Below, one piece after another: positions 31,863 to 40,286 of a stretch of 54,692 nucleotides of DNA; within the stretch, counting starts at the first letter, position 1; every line of letters begins with the position of its first letter. The stretch spans positions 1-54,692 of the forward strand of contig REAB01000056.1 of NCBI GenBank assembly GCA_004293645.1. The letters run 5' to 3'. This stretch comes from Cytophagia bacterium (lineage in GTDB: Bacteria > Bacteroidota > Bacteroidia > Cytophagales > Spirosomataceae). The translations under genes were made by a program, and so were the position numbers. Below the pieces are notes generated by a model. It was not told the origin of the DNA. It did not search any database and worked only from the letters and a program-made list of their open reading frames with translations.

Positions 31863-33971
31863 CTAATCTATCATGGCCAAAAACTCTGCTTCCGAAATCA
31901 TTTTTACCCCCAATTTATTGGCTTTATCAAGTTTTGATGGCCCCGCGCCTTCGCCAACAACCAAAAAATTGAGTTTTCCCGATACGCCGCTCACTAATTT
32001 TCCGCCGTTGGCGGCTATTTTTTGTTCCAATTGCTCGCGGCTCATGCTTTCAAAAGTACCCGTGTACAAAAACGTTTTGCCCGTCAAAGCCTCACTTTCG
32101 GCCACCACGGGTGCGTCGTCGGTTTCCATTTGCAAACCTGCCCGCTGCAAACGCTGCACTAAATCGCGGTTTTCGGGCTCAGGAAAATACTCCACCACGC
32201 TTTGGGCTATTTTTTCGCCTACTTCTGGTACGTTGCACAGGGTTTCAAAATTGGCAGCTGCGAGGGCATCCATGTTTTTAAAAAACGAGGCCAGCTTTTC
32301 GGCCACCGTAGCGCCCACGTAACGAATACCGATGCCAAACAAAACTTGCTTAAATGGCACTGTTTTAGATTGTTGGATGCCATTCAAAATGTTTTCGACC
32401 GTTTTTTGCTTAAAACCCATTCGTTTTTCTTTGCCTGTTTCGTCGTCTATCAATATTTTTTCGAGGCCAAACAGGTCTTCGTATTTTAAATCGTATAAAT
32501 CGGCGGGGTTTTTTACTAAACCTTTCTCAAATAATAGTTCGATTTTGCCTTCACCAAGGCTGTCAATATTGGTGGCTTTGCGGTGAATAAAATGCTCAAT
32601 TTTACCACGCAACTGCGGCGGGCAACCGCGTTCGTTGGGACAGTAATGGTTGGCTTCGGTTTCTTTTCGCACCAGTTCGGTGTTACATTCGGGGCAATGT
32701 GTCGGAAAAACCACGGGAAACGTAAGCCTTAGCCCGCGCCGCTCGGTGTCCACGCCCGTAATTTTGGGAATAATTTCGCCGCCTTTTTCCACAAACACCA
32801 CGTCGTTGAGGCGCAAGTCGAGGCGTTCTATTTCGTTGGCATTGTGCAGCGAAGCCCGCTTGACGCGCGTACCAGAAAGCGCCATTCCCTTGCCGTTTTC
32901 TTCCAAATTGTCGAGATGCGCCACGGGAGTCAGTGCGCCTGTGCGCCCCACTTGGTAAGTTATTGCCCGCAAAATGCCTGGTTTGTTTTCGGCTTTGTAC
33001 TTAAATGCAATGGCCCAGCGGGGGCTTTTGGCCGTAAAACCCAGCTCACGCTGCTGTGCTATGGCGTTGATTTTGAGTACAATACCGTCGGTAGCCAGCG
33101 GCAGTGTGTGGCGTTTTTGTTCCCATTTTTCAATGTAGGCCAGCACTTGGTCTATGTCGGCGCATTTTTCCCAACTCGGCGACACATTGAAGCCCCACAT
33201 TTTGAGGGCTTCGAGGCTGTCGGAGTGGGCGGCGAAAATATCATCGTCGCTCAAAAAATAATAGACGTAGCAGTCCAATCCACGGCGGGCGGCTTCGGCA
33301 GAATCTTGAAGTTTGAACGCTCCCGATGCCGCGTTGCGTGGGTTAGCGTAGGGCTGTTCGTCGGCAGCTTCGAGCTCGTGGTTGAGTTTCTCGAACGATG
33401 AAATAGGCATAAAACCCTCGCCCCGCACCTCGAAAAGCCCCCTAACCCCCGATGGGGGAATTTTTAAAGCCCCCATCGGGGGGTGGGGCTGTACGTCGCG
33501 CGGGGCTAATGGCAGCGTTTTGATGGTTCGGACGTTGGCCGTTATGTCGTCGCCGCGTGTGCCGTCGCCGCGCGTTACGGCTTGTTTTAGCACGCCATTT
33601 TCGTAGGTCATGCTCAACGAAATGCCGTCAAATTTTAGCTCACAAATGTATTCAAATTCCGCCCCGTTAAGGCCTTTGCGCACGCGCTCGTCGAAGTCGC
33701 GGAGGTCTTGTTCATTGTACGTATTGCCCAACGACAGCATGGGGTAGCGGTGCGTTACGCTCTTAAATTCTTTGGTAATATCGCCTCCTACGCGCTGGGT
33801 GGGCGAGTCGTCGCGCTTCAAATCAGGGTATTGGCTTTCGAGGGCGGTGAGTTCGGCCAGCAATTGGTCAAATTCAAAATCGCTTACCTCCGACATGCTG
33901 TCTTGGTAATAGCGTTGGTTATAGTGATTGAGTAAATCAGTGAGCTGATGAATGCGTTCGGTGGGCAGCAT
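31863..33971 (-). CDS. ligA: NAD-dependent DNA ligase LigA
   Basis: Seals nicks in replication and repair using NAD+. It has 702 residues from the ATG at 33971 (MLPTERIHQLTDLLNHYN); an upstream in-frame extension to 34082 is encoded by a repeat element and is rejected. Domains in order: Ia (HYNQRYYQ), adenylation with the AMP-acceptor Lys in CELKFDG, OB fold, a four-Cys zinc finger (CPEC, then HYCPNERGCP), helix-hairpin-helix repeats and a C-terminal BRCT (TGKTFLYTGTFESMSREQ). All core motifs are present. Residues about 161-179, between LAPRDVQ and LFEVRGEG, are encoded by a palindromic element and have no counterpart in normal LigA, which runs directly from this strand into LEVRGE. Confidence 0.95.
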   Translation of the reverse strand: MLPTERIHQLTDLLNHYNQRYYQDSMSEVSDFEFDQLLAELTALESQYPDLKRDDSPTQRVGGDITKEFKSVTHRYPMLSLGNTYNEQDLRDFDERVRKGLNGAEFEYICELKFDGISLSMTYENGVLKQAVTRGDGTRGDDITANVRTIKTLPLAPRDVQPHPPMGALKIPPSGVRGLFEVRGEGFMPISSFEKLNHELEAADEQPYANPRNAASGAFKLQDSAEAARRGLDCYVYYFLSDDDIFAAHSDSLEALKMWGFNVSPSWEKCADIDQVLAYIEKWEQKRHTLPLATDGIVLKINAIAQQRELGFTAKSPRWAIAFKYKAENKPGILRAITYQVGRTGALTPVAHLDNLEENGKGMALSGTRVKRASLHNANEIERLDLRLNDVVFVEKGGEIIPKITGVDTERRGLRLTFPVVFPTHCPECNTELVRKETEANHYCPNERGCPPQLRGKIEHFIHRKATNIDSLGEGKIELLFEKGLVKNPADLYDLKYEDLFGLEKILIDDETGKEKRMGFKQKTVENILNGIQQSKTVPFKQVLFGIGIRYVGATVAEKLASFFKNMDALAAANFETLCNVPEVGEKIAQSVVEYFPEPENRDLVQRLQRAGLQMETDDAPVVAESEALTGKTFLYTGTFESMSREQLEQKIAANGGKLVSGVSGKLNFLVVGEGAGPSKLDKANKLGVKMISEAEFLAMID
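33436..33490. repeat. GC-rich palindromic element inside ligA
   Basis: Left arm agcccc..cccccgatggggg (33436-33458) and right arm cccccatcgggggg..ggggct (33470-33490) are imperfect reverse complements, each with a nested palindrome. Same plan as 5731-5807 in selD. It encodes PHPPMGALKIPPSG within LigA, in frame and stop-free. Confidence 0.85.
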
Positions 33972-34050
33972 AGACAAATGAGGGTAAGCGTAATGTGAAA
34001 CCAAAGTCCAAATTACGCAATAAACCTGCGCCAAAACAACCTGTACTGGT

Positions 34051-34185
34051 GATAGCGCGAGCCTCTGGCTCGTGTTTGTCATTGGGAGGTTTCCAGCCGT
34101 CTTAGGCGTGTAAGAACATTAGGCTGGAAGCCTGCGCGGCGCGGCCTGCGCAAATCATCAGCACGAGCCAGAGGCTCGCGCTATC
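34051..34185. repeat. Composite nested palindromic element
   Basis: Outer arms 34051-34074 and 34162-34185 are exact 24-bp reverse complements, each itself an imperfect hairpin (cgagcc..ggctcg). Inner arms 34091-34098 and 34132-34139 (ttccagcc and ggctggaa) also pair, and 34138-34152 is a dense gcgcggc cluster. It lies about 80 bp upstream of the ligA start, and its outer arm supplies the stop of the 34181-34273 reading frame. REP or MITE-like. Confidence 0.85.
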
Positions 34186-34273
34186 GGGGGACGATGGTGC
34201 TATCGGCCTTTTTTTGGGCAAAAACAAAGTGGCAACTTAGCAACGTAATGCTAAAAAACAAAGAAATTTTCAT
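34181..34273 (-). pseudogene. Short signal-peptide reading frame truncated at a repeat element
   Basis: A 30-codon frame, MKISLFFSITLLSCHFVFAQ then ten residues ending VPR, with a convincing signal peptide and cleavage site (VFAQ). It starts 19 bp after the DUF4097-like stop, as expected for the next gene of the operon. Its TAG stop (34183-34181) lies in the outer arm of the 34051-34185 element, suggesting that a secreted protein gene was cut short by the insertion. It could instead be a genuine short exported peptide. Confidence 0.5.
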
Positions 34274-34291
34274 GGCTGTTGGAGGATGGTT

Positions 34292-35251
34292 TTATTTCTT
34301 TTTTCGCAAGTACACATTGCCCTGCGTGGCTTGAATTCCAATGAGGGTTTTGGGTTCATTGAGCGAATATTTGATGGAATTGCTACTATTGAACCAAGCA
34401 TCGTTAGAGCTTGGAAAAGCGTAGCCTTCTGTATTATATTGGGCTACACTCGCTTGCATTTGGGCCAATGACTCGGTAGTCCTAAGAACATTTTCTCTGG
34501 TAGTTGGTTTAGCAGGCGGGTTATCCCAGCTGTCTGAGCCTTTTGAAGATGTATTTTCTTTGGTAGTTGGCTTAGCAGGCGGGTTGTAGGGCTTCAAATC
34601 TACGTCGGTAAAAAAATTGCCTTGCCGCACAGCCACGCTAAACAAAACGTTGGCTTTTTCAGGAACAGTGATGTCGATATTATCACTCGAAGCTGCGATA
34701 GAGGAGGGCTTCTCGGGCATTTTGTCGCTGAACACAATCTTGATTTTACCCCGTTGTGATTGGGCTACAATTGGCCCTGTTACGTCGATAATTTCGAGGT
34801 CGCGCTGGTTGCTTTTTACTTCAATATCGCCTGTCAAGCCTTTAATCAGAAACGCCGCTTCTTCGTTGCAATAACAATCGTTGTTTCCTTTGGTTTGCAG
34901 ACCTAATTCGCGCGGAATTCGCAGTTTGTAGGTGGCTTCCCCTTTTAGTACAGTACTGATTTTGAGATGATTATCCACTATATTAACCGAAAGTCCGATT
35001 TGCGTGTTGTCAATTCCGCCCGCACCCACAGGTTGTAAACCATCGGCTTCTTTCGGAATTGGCGGCACGTTTTCGGCTTCGATAATCACTTCGTCGCCGT
35101 CGTAGCCTTCTACCGAAATGGCGCTGGCGTTGAGGTTTAGCACCACGCGCTTTCCCGCGCCACTAAACTTGGTTTTGTACGTTTTTTTGTCTTGGGCAAC
35201 CACCGCATTCGCAATGACTAACGCGCCCACAAGAAGCAAGATTTTTTTCAT
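34292..35251 (-). CDS. Secreted DUF4097-like putative adhesin
   Basis: A 319-residue exported protein with signal peptide KKILLLVGALVIANAVVAQ. The body has the alternating beta pattern of DUF4097/DUF2807-type beta-helix proteins (VVLNLNASAISVEGYDGDEVIIEAE; GDIEVKSNQRDLEIIDVTG; NIDITVPEKANVLFSVAVRQG). Near the C-terminus NPPAKPTTKEN and NPPAKPTTREN are an internal duplication: 34491-34522 and 34554-34585 differ at two of 32 bases, period 63 bp. Function is unknown; these often sit beside anti-sigma factors. It follows the anti-sigma gene by 57 bp and is probably in the same operon. Confidence 0.75.
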   Translation of the reverse strand: MKKILLLVGALVIANAVVAQDKKTYKTKFSGAGKRVVLNLNASAISVEGYDGDEVIIEAENVPPIPKEADGLQPVGAGGIDNTQIGLSVNIVDNHLKISTVLKGEATYKLRIPRELGLQTKGNNDCYCNEEAAFLIKGLTGDIEVKSNQRDLEIIDVTGPIVAQSQRGKIKIVFSDKMPEKPSSIAASSDNIDITVPEKANVLFSVAVRQGNFFTDVDLKPYNPPAKPTTKENTSSKGSDSWDNPPAKPTTRENVLRTTESLAQMQASVAQYNTEGYAFPSSNDAWFNSSNSIKYSLNEPKTLIGIQATQGNVYLRKKK

Positions 35252-35308
35252 AAGATTTGTTTTTAAGGTCGGGGCCGCCCGTGCGGTAAGGTGTTACGGT
35301 GTAAGGTT

Positions 35309-36202
35309 TTAAATTTCTACCCTCAATTCATCAATGCCGTTTCGGGCGGCGAGGCGCACCGATTGGTCGGTGTTGGGGTCTTCTTCGAGTTGTTTTAGAG
35401 CGGGCAGGCTTTCTTTGGCCCGCAGCCGCAACAGGGTTTCGATGAGCGTGAGTTGTTCGATTGGTTCGGTACTTTGGGCCAATTGTCCCACCAAAACGCC
35501 CTTTATTTTGAACCGTTCGAGGGCTTCGATGGCCGACAGGCGCACGTTCACGCTTTCGTCTTCGCGCAGGGTTTTTATCAAGGCTTCAATCACCACGTTG
35601 GCGGGTTGGTTGAGCGCAGTAGCGTAGCTGAGGCCTTTCAAACGGGCCGAAGCCGACTCGTCTTTGAGCAAACTCAATACCACCAACTCTTGCGTCATCT
35701 GCATTTCTTTGCGCAGTTCGGCTATTTGTTTGGCAACTGCGGGTGGACTTTCCTTTAGCGCAACGGCTTCTTTTTGAGGCTTTTGCGCGACAATAGCTGG
35801 TGCTTTTGGTACATCTATTGCGGTAGTTTTGGACGGTAGCACTGCTGCAATTGTCTGATATTCAATGGGCGGCGAAGCTGTTTGTCGTCCTGCCCAGAAC
35901 GCCCCAATAATACTGGCCACAACCGCTGCATAACGCGCCCAATTACCCCAGTTGATGCGCGGTTTGAGGGCAATAACTGGCCTTTTTGAATTTCCTTTTT
36001 CTTCTTCAAGTAATTTGTAAAATGAGTTGTCTAAGGCTTCGTCGGCAGCGGGTTCGGCATTTTTGAGCAACTTCCATACCTTTTTCAGTTCGCCCACTTC
36101 TTGCCTCAATGCGTCATTAGCGGCCATTGCTCGTTCAAAATCAAGGCGTTCTGTTTCTGGGAGTCGCTGAAAAATATAGTCGGTGATGGTGTCGTTGTTC
36201 AT
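35309..36202 (-). CDS. Membrane anti-sigma factor-like protein with HEAT repeats
   Basis: A 297-residue protein. Residues 1-85 are cytoplasmic and start NNDTITDYIFQRLPETERLDFERAM, as in zinc-free anti-sigma domains (sequence Asp/Glu-rich, helical). One membrane helix follows (WARYAAVVASIIGAFWAGR). The extracytoplasmic part has a Pro/Ala/Lys linker and then HEAT-like helix pairs (SARLKGLSYATAL; VNVRLSAIEALERF; SVRLAARNGIDEL). It should hold the neighbouring ECF sigma factor inactive and release it on an envelope signal, with the HEAT solenoid as a possible sensor. Its start overlaps the sigma stop (ATGA, 36202-36199), giving tight coupling. Confidence 0.8.
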   Translation of the reverse strand: MNNDTITDYIFQRLPETERLDFERAMAANDALRQEVGELKKVWKLLKNAEPAADEALDNSFYKLLEEEKGNSKRPVIALKPRINWGNWARYAAVVASIIGAFWAGRQTASPPIEYQTIAAVLPSKTTAIDVPKAPAIVAQKPQKEAVALKESPPAVAKQIAELRKEMQMTQELVVLSLLKDESASARLKGLSYATALNQPANVVIEALIKTLREDESVNVRLSAIEALERFKIKGVLVGQLAQSTEPIEQLTLIETLLRLRAKESLPALKQLEEDPNTDQSVRLAARNGIDELRVEI

Positions 36203-36717
36203 GCTTTGTCCAATTTGAAATAGATGTCCCGCAGTTGTTGCATGGCCCTAAAAACCCGCACTTTCACGTTGGCTACCGAAAGTCCAAGTGTTTCGCCAAT
36301 TTCGTCGTAGCTCATGTCTTGAAACCGACTCATCAGCAGTACCTCGCGGTACGTTTGGGGCAATTGAGCAAGCGCGACGTGCAATTGTTCGTTTTGGTCG
36401 GTGGTTTCGTCGAAGGCATCGCCTACGTTCGTTAGTTCACTGAGTTCGGTCAGTTCGGGGTTTTGTTTGGTGTAATCGTGCCACACGTTACGGGCAATTT
36501 CATAAATCCAAGTTTTAAAAACCGTTCCCGCCTTGTACGTGTTTCGATAGCGCAAGAGCCGCCAAAACACCTGCTGGGTCAGGTCGCGGGCGGTTTCGTA
36601 CGGCACGTACCGATACACAAAGAAATTGAGCAGCGATTTTTTGTACCGTTCGTACAAAATGGCCGCTTGGTCGGTATTTCCTTCGGTTACAAGTAGCATG
36701 GCCTGTTCGTCGGTCAT
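36199..36717 (-). CDS. ECF-type RNA polymerase sigma factor
   Basis: A 172-residue sigma-70 family protein with only regions 2 and 4. Region 2 reads LYERYKKSLLNFFVYRYV, ETARDLTQQVFWRLLRY and FKTWIYEIARNVWHDY. Region 4 reads LAQLPQTYREVLLMSRFQDMSYDEIGETLGLSVANVKVRVFRAMQQLR with a clear helix-turn-helix. It would direct transcription of an envelope-stress or surface regulon; its own operon with the anti-sigma and DUF4097-like genes is the likely minimum target. Divergent from the glycosyltransferase gene at 36858. Confidence 0.92.
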   Translation of the reverse strand: MTDEQAMLLVTEGNTDQAAILYERYKKSLLNFFVYRYVPYETARDLTQQVFWRLLRYRNTYKAGTVFKTWIYEIARNVWHDYTKQNPELTELSELTNVGDAFDETTDQNEQLHVALAQLPQTYREVLLMSRFQDMSYDEIGETLGLSVANVKVRVFRAMQQLRDIYFKLDKA

Positions 36718-36820
36718 GGGCGGTTTTGGGTTTCGTAGAGAGAATACTGCGGCACAACAAAAAGGTTACAATAAGTACAAAATATTTTTTACAGAACCCA
36801 AAACTACGTCCTCAATTCCG

Positions 36821-36828
36821 TATTTTTG
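36821..36828 (+). promoter_or_regulatory. Candidate -7 box for the glycosyltransferase gene at 36858
   Basis: TATTTTTG matches TAnnTTTG, 29 bp before the start codon. No convincing TTTG -33 box is seen at the usual spacing, so this is weak. Confidence 0.35.
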
Positions 36829-36857
36829 CGTACATTTAGTTATCAATAAATCAATAC

Positions 36858-37841
36858 ATGACCCAATTAGCCTTTACAGTTTGTACCAATAGCCACTTGG
36901 CCAAAGCAAAATCAATGGCCGATAGCTTACGGGCTTTCAACCCTGATTTACAGCTTATTATTGGTGTTGTAGATGAACTAACATCCGCCATAGATTCCGC
37001 TTTTTTTGCACCTCATACCCTGCTCGAAATCAAAAACATAGGCATTCCAGATTTTGAAAAACTGCTCAAACAATATAATCCTTTTGAGTTGAGTTGCCTC
37101 GGAAAACCCTGCTTTGCTGATTTCTTATTACAAACAAATCCCGATTTAACGCACTTGTATTACTTCGATGCCGACGTGTATTTTTATGACAATATAAGCT
37201 CTATTGAAGTGCTACTCGACCACCACGACATCGTGATTACCGCCCACAGTTTTGTGGATTTGCCCAACGGCGGTTTGCCTACCATGCGGGGTTTTTTAAA
37301 TTCAGGACTGTACAACAGCGGTTTTTTTGCCCTCAAGCGCAGCACTGAGTCGCTTAAGTTTGTAGAATGGTGGAAAAACAGACTTCGTACCGAAGGCTAT
37401 TTTAATTTTGCCGAAGGTATGTTTGTTGATCAGCTGTGGCTCAATTTCGTGCCGTTGTTGTTCAAAAATGTGCTCATTGACCCGCACTTAGGCCACAACG
37501 TGGGCTACTGGAATATGCACGAGCGAACCATTGCACAGACCAACGGCCAATACGTAGTAAATGAAACTTGGCCTTTGGTATTTTTTCATTTCAGTGGGTT
37601 CAGCCCTTCTAAACCGCATCAAATTTCGGTGCACCAAGACCGCTACAACTTGCTTGATTTTCCTGTGCTTGCGGGTATTTTTGATGCGTATGGCAAGTCG
37701 TTGTTGGCCAACAACCACGCGCATTATCAGTCCATGCCCAATGCCTATTTTAAGCCGCGCTTTATTGTTCAAAAACTGTCGGGTTTGCGCAAAAAACTGC
37801 TCATTGCTACCCGAAAACTCACCCGTTTGTTAGAATCTTAA
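36858..37841 (+). CDS. Glycosyltransferase (nucleotide-diphospho-sugar transferase fold)
   Basis: A 327-residue cytoplasmic enzyme. It starts with a GT-A type strand (FTVCTNSHLAKAKSMADSL). The metal-binding DxD is in YYFDADVYFYDN, and NSGLYNSGFFALKRS resembles the acceptor-side segment of GT8-like families. WWKNRLRTEGYFNFAEGMFVDQLWLN and FFHFSGF also recur in uncharacterised bacterial glycosyltransferases near O-antigen and capsule genes. Donor and acceptor are unknown. It is the first of three neighbouring glycosyltransferase genes, 12 bp before the GT2 gene, so they are probably co-transcribed. Confidence 0.8.
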   Translation: MTQLAFTVCTNSHLAKAKSMADSLRAFNPDLQLIIGVVDELTSAIDSAFFAPHTLLEIKNIGIPDFEKLLKQYNPFELSCLGKPCFADFLLQTNPDLTHLYYFDADVYFYDNISSIEVLLDHHDIVITAHSFVDLPNGGLPTMRGFLNSGLYNSGFFALKRSTESLKFVEWWKNRLRTEGYFNFAEGMFVDQLWLNFVPLLFKNVLIDPHLGHNVGYWNMHERTIAQTNGQYVVNETWPLVFFHFSGFSPSKPHQISVHQDRYNLLDFPVLAGIFDAYGKSLLANNHAHYQSMPNAYFKPRFIVQKLSGLRKKLLIATRKLTRLLES

Positions 37842-37853
37842 ATTGTCTGTGTT

Positions 37854-38870
37854 GTGATTACTAAAAAAAATGGCGTTTCCATTGCGCTTTGCACTTACAA
37901 TGGGCAGTCTTACTTAAAAGAACAGCTCGACAGCATTGCGGCGCAGAGCCAGCTTCCCGACGAGTTGGTGATTTGCGACGACCGCTCGACCGACAATACC
38001 ATTGCCATCGCCACCGAATTTGCCAAAAATGCGCCTTTTTTGGTACGTATTTTTGAAAACGAAACGACGCTGATGGTTACCAAAAATTTTGAAAAAGCCC
38101 TCCAGTTGTGCCAACACGACCTCGTTTTTTTATGCGACCAAGACGATATTTGGTACAAAACTAAAATTCAAGAACTATCAGATTTTTTAGTGAAAAATCC
38201 CGAGTACGACGTTGTTTTTAGCAACGCCGACCTTATTGATGCCAACGCTGAACTATTGAACGAGCAGCTGTGGGACAAGCTACGGTTTTGGGATTTGCAA
38301 CAAAAACAATGGGTGCAAGGATATTCAACCGAAGTGCTGCTGCAAGGAAACCGCGTTACGGGCTGCACGGTGGCTTTTCGGCGGTCGTTTTTGGCGCATA
38401 TTTTACCTTTTCCTACGCACATTCCTGTTTTTATCCACGACACCTGGATAGCCATGGCGGCCAGCGTTCAAAACAAAGTGCAGTTGTATCCTGCCGTTTT
38501 GACGGGCTATCGGCAGCACGCCAACCAGCAGGTGGGAGTGAGGCCCAAAGAAGCCCGATTTGTTACGTTTCGAGAACGGCTCACCCGTAACCATGATCAA
38601 AAATTAGCCCCCATTGTGGCCGATAGAGACTATTGGCAGCTTGTCTATGACACCGTTTCGCAGTACATACCAAACGCATCTGGGCTGGTGGTAATAGAAC
38701 AAAAATTGATTTATTTGAAGATGAGAAGCACCCTGCCCGCCAATCGGTTTCTACGAATAGCACCCGTGTTGAAGCATCTTTTTAATGGAAACTACTTTAA
38801 ATATGCCGACCAAGAAGCAGGAAACAAAGGGGGTATTTTAACTTTTTTGGCCGATATATTGGAAGGTTAA
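37854..38870 (+). CDS. Family 2 glycosyltransferase
   Basis: A 338-residue inverting GT2 enzyme with a GTG start at 37854. SIALCTYNGQSYLKEQLDSI and ELVICDDRSTDNT form the nucleotide-binding N-terminus; DLVFLCDQDDIWYKTKI carries the DxD-like metal site as in rhamnosyl/glucosyltransferases of O-antigen clusters. No membrane helix. It probably adds a sugar to a cell-surface polysaccharide. Its TAA stop overlaps the stop of the convergent GT4 gene over the palindromic TTAA at 38867-38870, so neither gene has room for a terminator between them. Confidence 0.88.
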   Translation: MITKKNGVSIALCTYNGQSYLKEQLDSIAAQSQLPDELVICDDRSTDNTIAIATEFAKNAPFLVRIFENETTLMVTKNFEKALQLCQHDLVFLCDQDDIWYKTKIQELSDFLVKNPEYDVVFSNADLIDANAELLNEQLWDKLRFWDLQQKQWVQGYSTEVLLQGNRVTGCTVAFRRSFLAHILPFPTHIPVFIHDTWIAMAASVQNKVQLYPAVLTGYRQHANQQVGVRPKEARFVTFRERLTRNHDQKLAPIVADRDYWQLVYDTVSQYIPNASGLVVIEQKLIYLKMRSTLPANRFLRIAPVLKHLFNGNYFKYADQEAGNKGGILTFLADILEG

Positions 38871-39979
38871 ATCAACGAAAGATACAGGTTTAAAGTAGCT
38901 TCTGCCGTTTTTTGTAGCGTAAAATGTGCCGCTTTCTCAATCCCTTTTCGACTCATTTGAGTGGTTTTTTCTTCATCAAACAATACGCTTTCAATGCCAT
39001 AAGACATTGATTCTAAATTTGTTGCGTCAAAATAGACGGCGGCATCTTCGGCAATTTCGTTAAATGATGTGCCGTTGCTGGCTACGATGGGGCAACCGCA
39101 ACTCATGGCTTCTAAAATAGGCAACCCAAAGCCCTCCATCAGCGACGGATAAACAAACAACCGCGCTCTTTTGTAGAGTTCAATGAGCGTGCCATCGTTT
39201 TTGATGGGTATTTGTTCTACTTTATCCGTTATATTGTATTTTTGGAAGAGTTCGTTTTCGGCTTTGTCAAATTTTTCTGAGCTGGCGCAAACAATTTTCA
39301 AACCGTTGTCTTTGCGCAAAATAGGCAACATAGCGACTATAAATAAGTCGAAATTTTTGTACAGTTTTCGATTGCCCACGTAAAGTACATATCGTTCGGG
39401 CAGTTGCAATTGTGGAACGTAATGGGCAATGGCGGTCTCCGAAAACGGATTGCCGTGGGGAATCACCGTTATTTTGCTTTCGTCGATGTCAAAATACTGC
39501 AATATTTCGCGTTTGGTCGCCTCCGAAATGGCAATGACTGCATCAGCATGCGCCAAACATTGCTTTTTTCGCTGGGTTAAATGTTGGCCTAAATCTGGAT
39601 ATACCGTTCCAAATTTTTCGGACAGCGCGTCGTGAAACGTAATAACAACGGGTTTATTCGTGCTGTTTTTTAAAAAATAGGGATGATAATAGGTGGGGTG
39701 TAAGATATCAAAATGGCCTTGTTTAATTTTATGATTGCTGTATTCTCGATTTAAAAAAGATGCTATTTGGTTTGCAGTGAGGTAGTTAGACAAAAACGAA
39801 TAAGGCGTGGGTTTAATGTAAGGCACATCTTTTAGGTATTCGTTGTTGGAGAATAAAAGCGAGAGTTCAAATGAAACATCATTTCGCTGCGAAAAAGAAT
39901 GCATCAAATCACAGAAGTAGCGAGAAACACCGCCATAGAGCGAACCCGTAAAAGTTTGGTGGTCGTATAAAATTTTCAT
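38867..39979 (-). CDS. Family 4 glycosyltransferase
   Basis: A 370-residue GT-B enzyme from the ATG at 39979 (MKILYDHQTF; an upstream TTG adds two residues). The N-terminal acceptor domain has the glycine loop GSLYGGVSRYF. The C-terminal Glycos_transf_1 domain has YVLYVGNRKLYKNFD, ARLFVYPSLMEGFGLPILEAMSCGCPIVAS (the E-x7-E signature) and EIAEDAAVYFD. A typical retaining GT4 of lipopolysaccharide or exopolysaccharide synthesis. It converges on the GT2 gene and is transcribed on the other strand, so the cluster is not one operon. Confidence 0.9.
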   Translation of the reverse strand: MKILYDHQTFTGSLYGGVSRYFCDLMHSFSQRNDVSFELSLLFSNNEYLKDVPYIKPTPYSFLSNYLTANQIASFLNREYSNHKIKQGHFDILHPTYYHPYFLKNSTNKPVVITFHDALSEKFGTVYPDLGQHLTQRKKQCLAHADAVIAISEATKREILQYFDIDESKITVIPHGNPFSETAIAHYVPQLQLPERYVLYVGNRKLYKNFDLFIVAMLPILRKDNGLKIVCASSEKFDKAENELFQKYNITDKVEQIPIKNDGTLIELYKRARLFVYPSLMEGFGLPILEAMSCGCPIVASNGTSFNEIAEDAAVYFDATNLESMSYGIESVLFDEEKTTQMSRKGIEKAAHFTLQKTAEATLNLYLSLI

Positions 39980-40193
39980 GTGCAATAAAAAGCATGGATG
40001 CCAAAATTCTCGAAAGAAATAGCAGGCATTCCGACTTTCGTTGTTATAATTCGGTTGTTATTTTCTTGCCTAAGAATGGCAATTTTGGCACTTGTTATGA
40101 AGCTGTAGATGAGGGCGCAAAGTTACACAATCGTTTCAACGATGCAAGTACAGTTATTCTGTCGCAGGGAATTCGCTGCGTAACTAAGATTGG

Positions 40194-40286
40194 ATGGACA
40201 ACTGGATAGCCAAAGGTATAGACGGTTTTTCTATATCCACTGGTAGAGGTCGTAAAGCTGAAATAGACCTAAACAATACAGATTGA
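40194..40286 (+). pseudogene. Possible IS630-family transposase relic within a 660-bp gene-free stretch
   Basis: The 31-codon frame contains NWIAKGIDGFSISTGRGRK, which resembles the W..W...GI.GL....GRGRK segment after the helix-turn-helix of IS630-type transposases. In another frame slightly downstream ITEAIKLNPQKL may continue it. No inverted ends, DDE domain or full ORF remain. The rest of 39980-40641 is AT-rich with many stops, and I see nothing else in it except the -7 box near its end. The similarity is read by eye and is short. Confidence 0.35.

Noticed and set aside
33972..34082. N-terminal extension of LigA
   Set aside because: It is partly encoded by the 34051-34185 palindromic element and precedes the conserved MLPTERIHQL start.
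39994..40209. 71-codon frame after the GT4 gene
   Set aside because: No family similarity, and it runs into the possible transposase relic in another frame.
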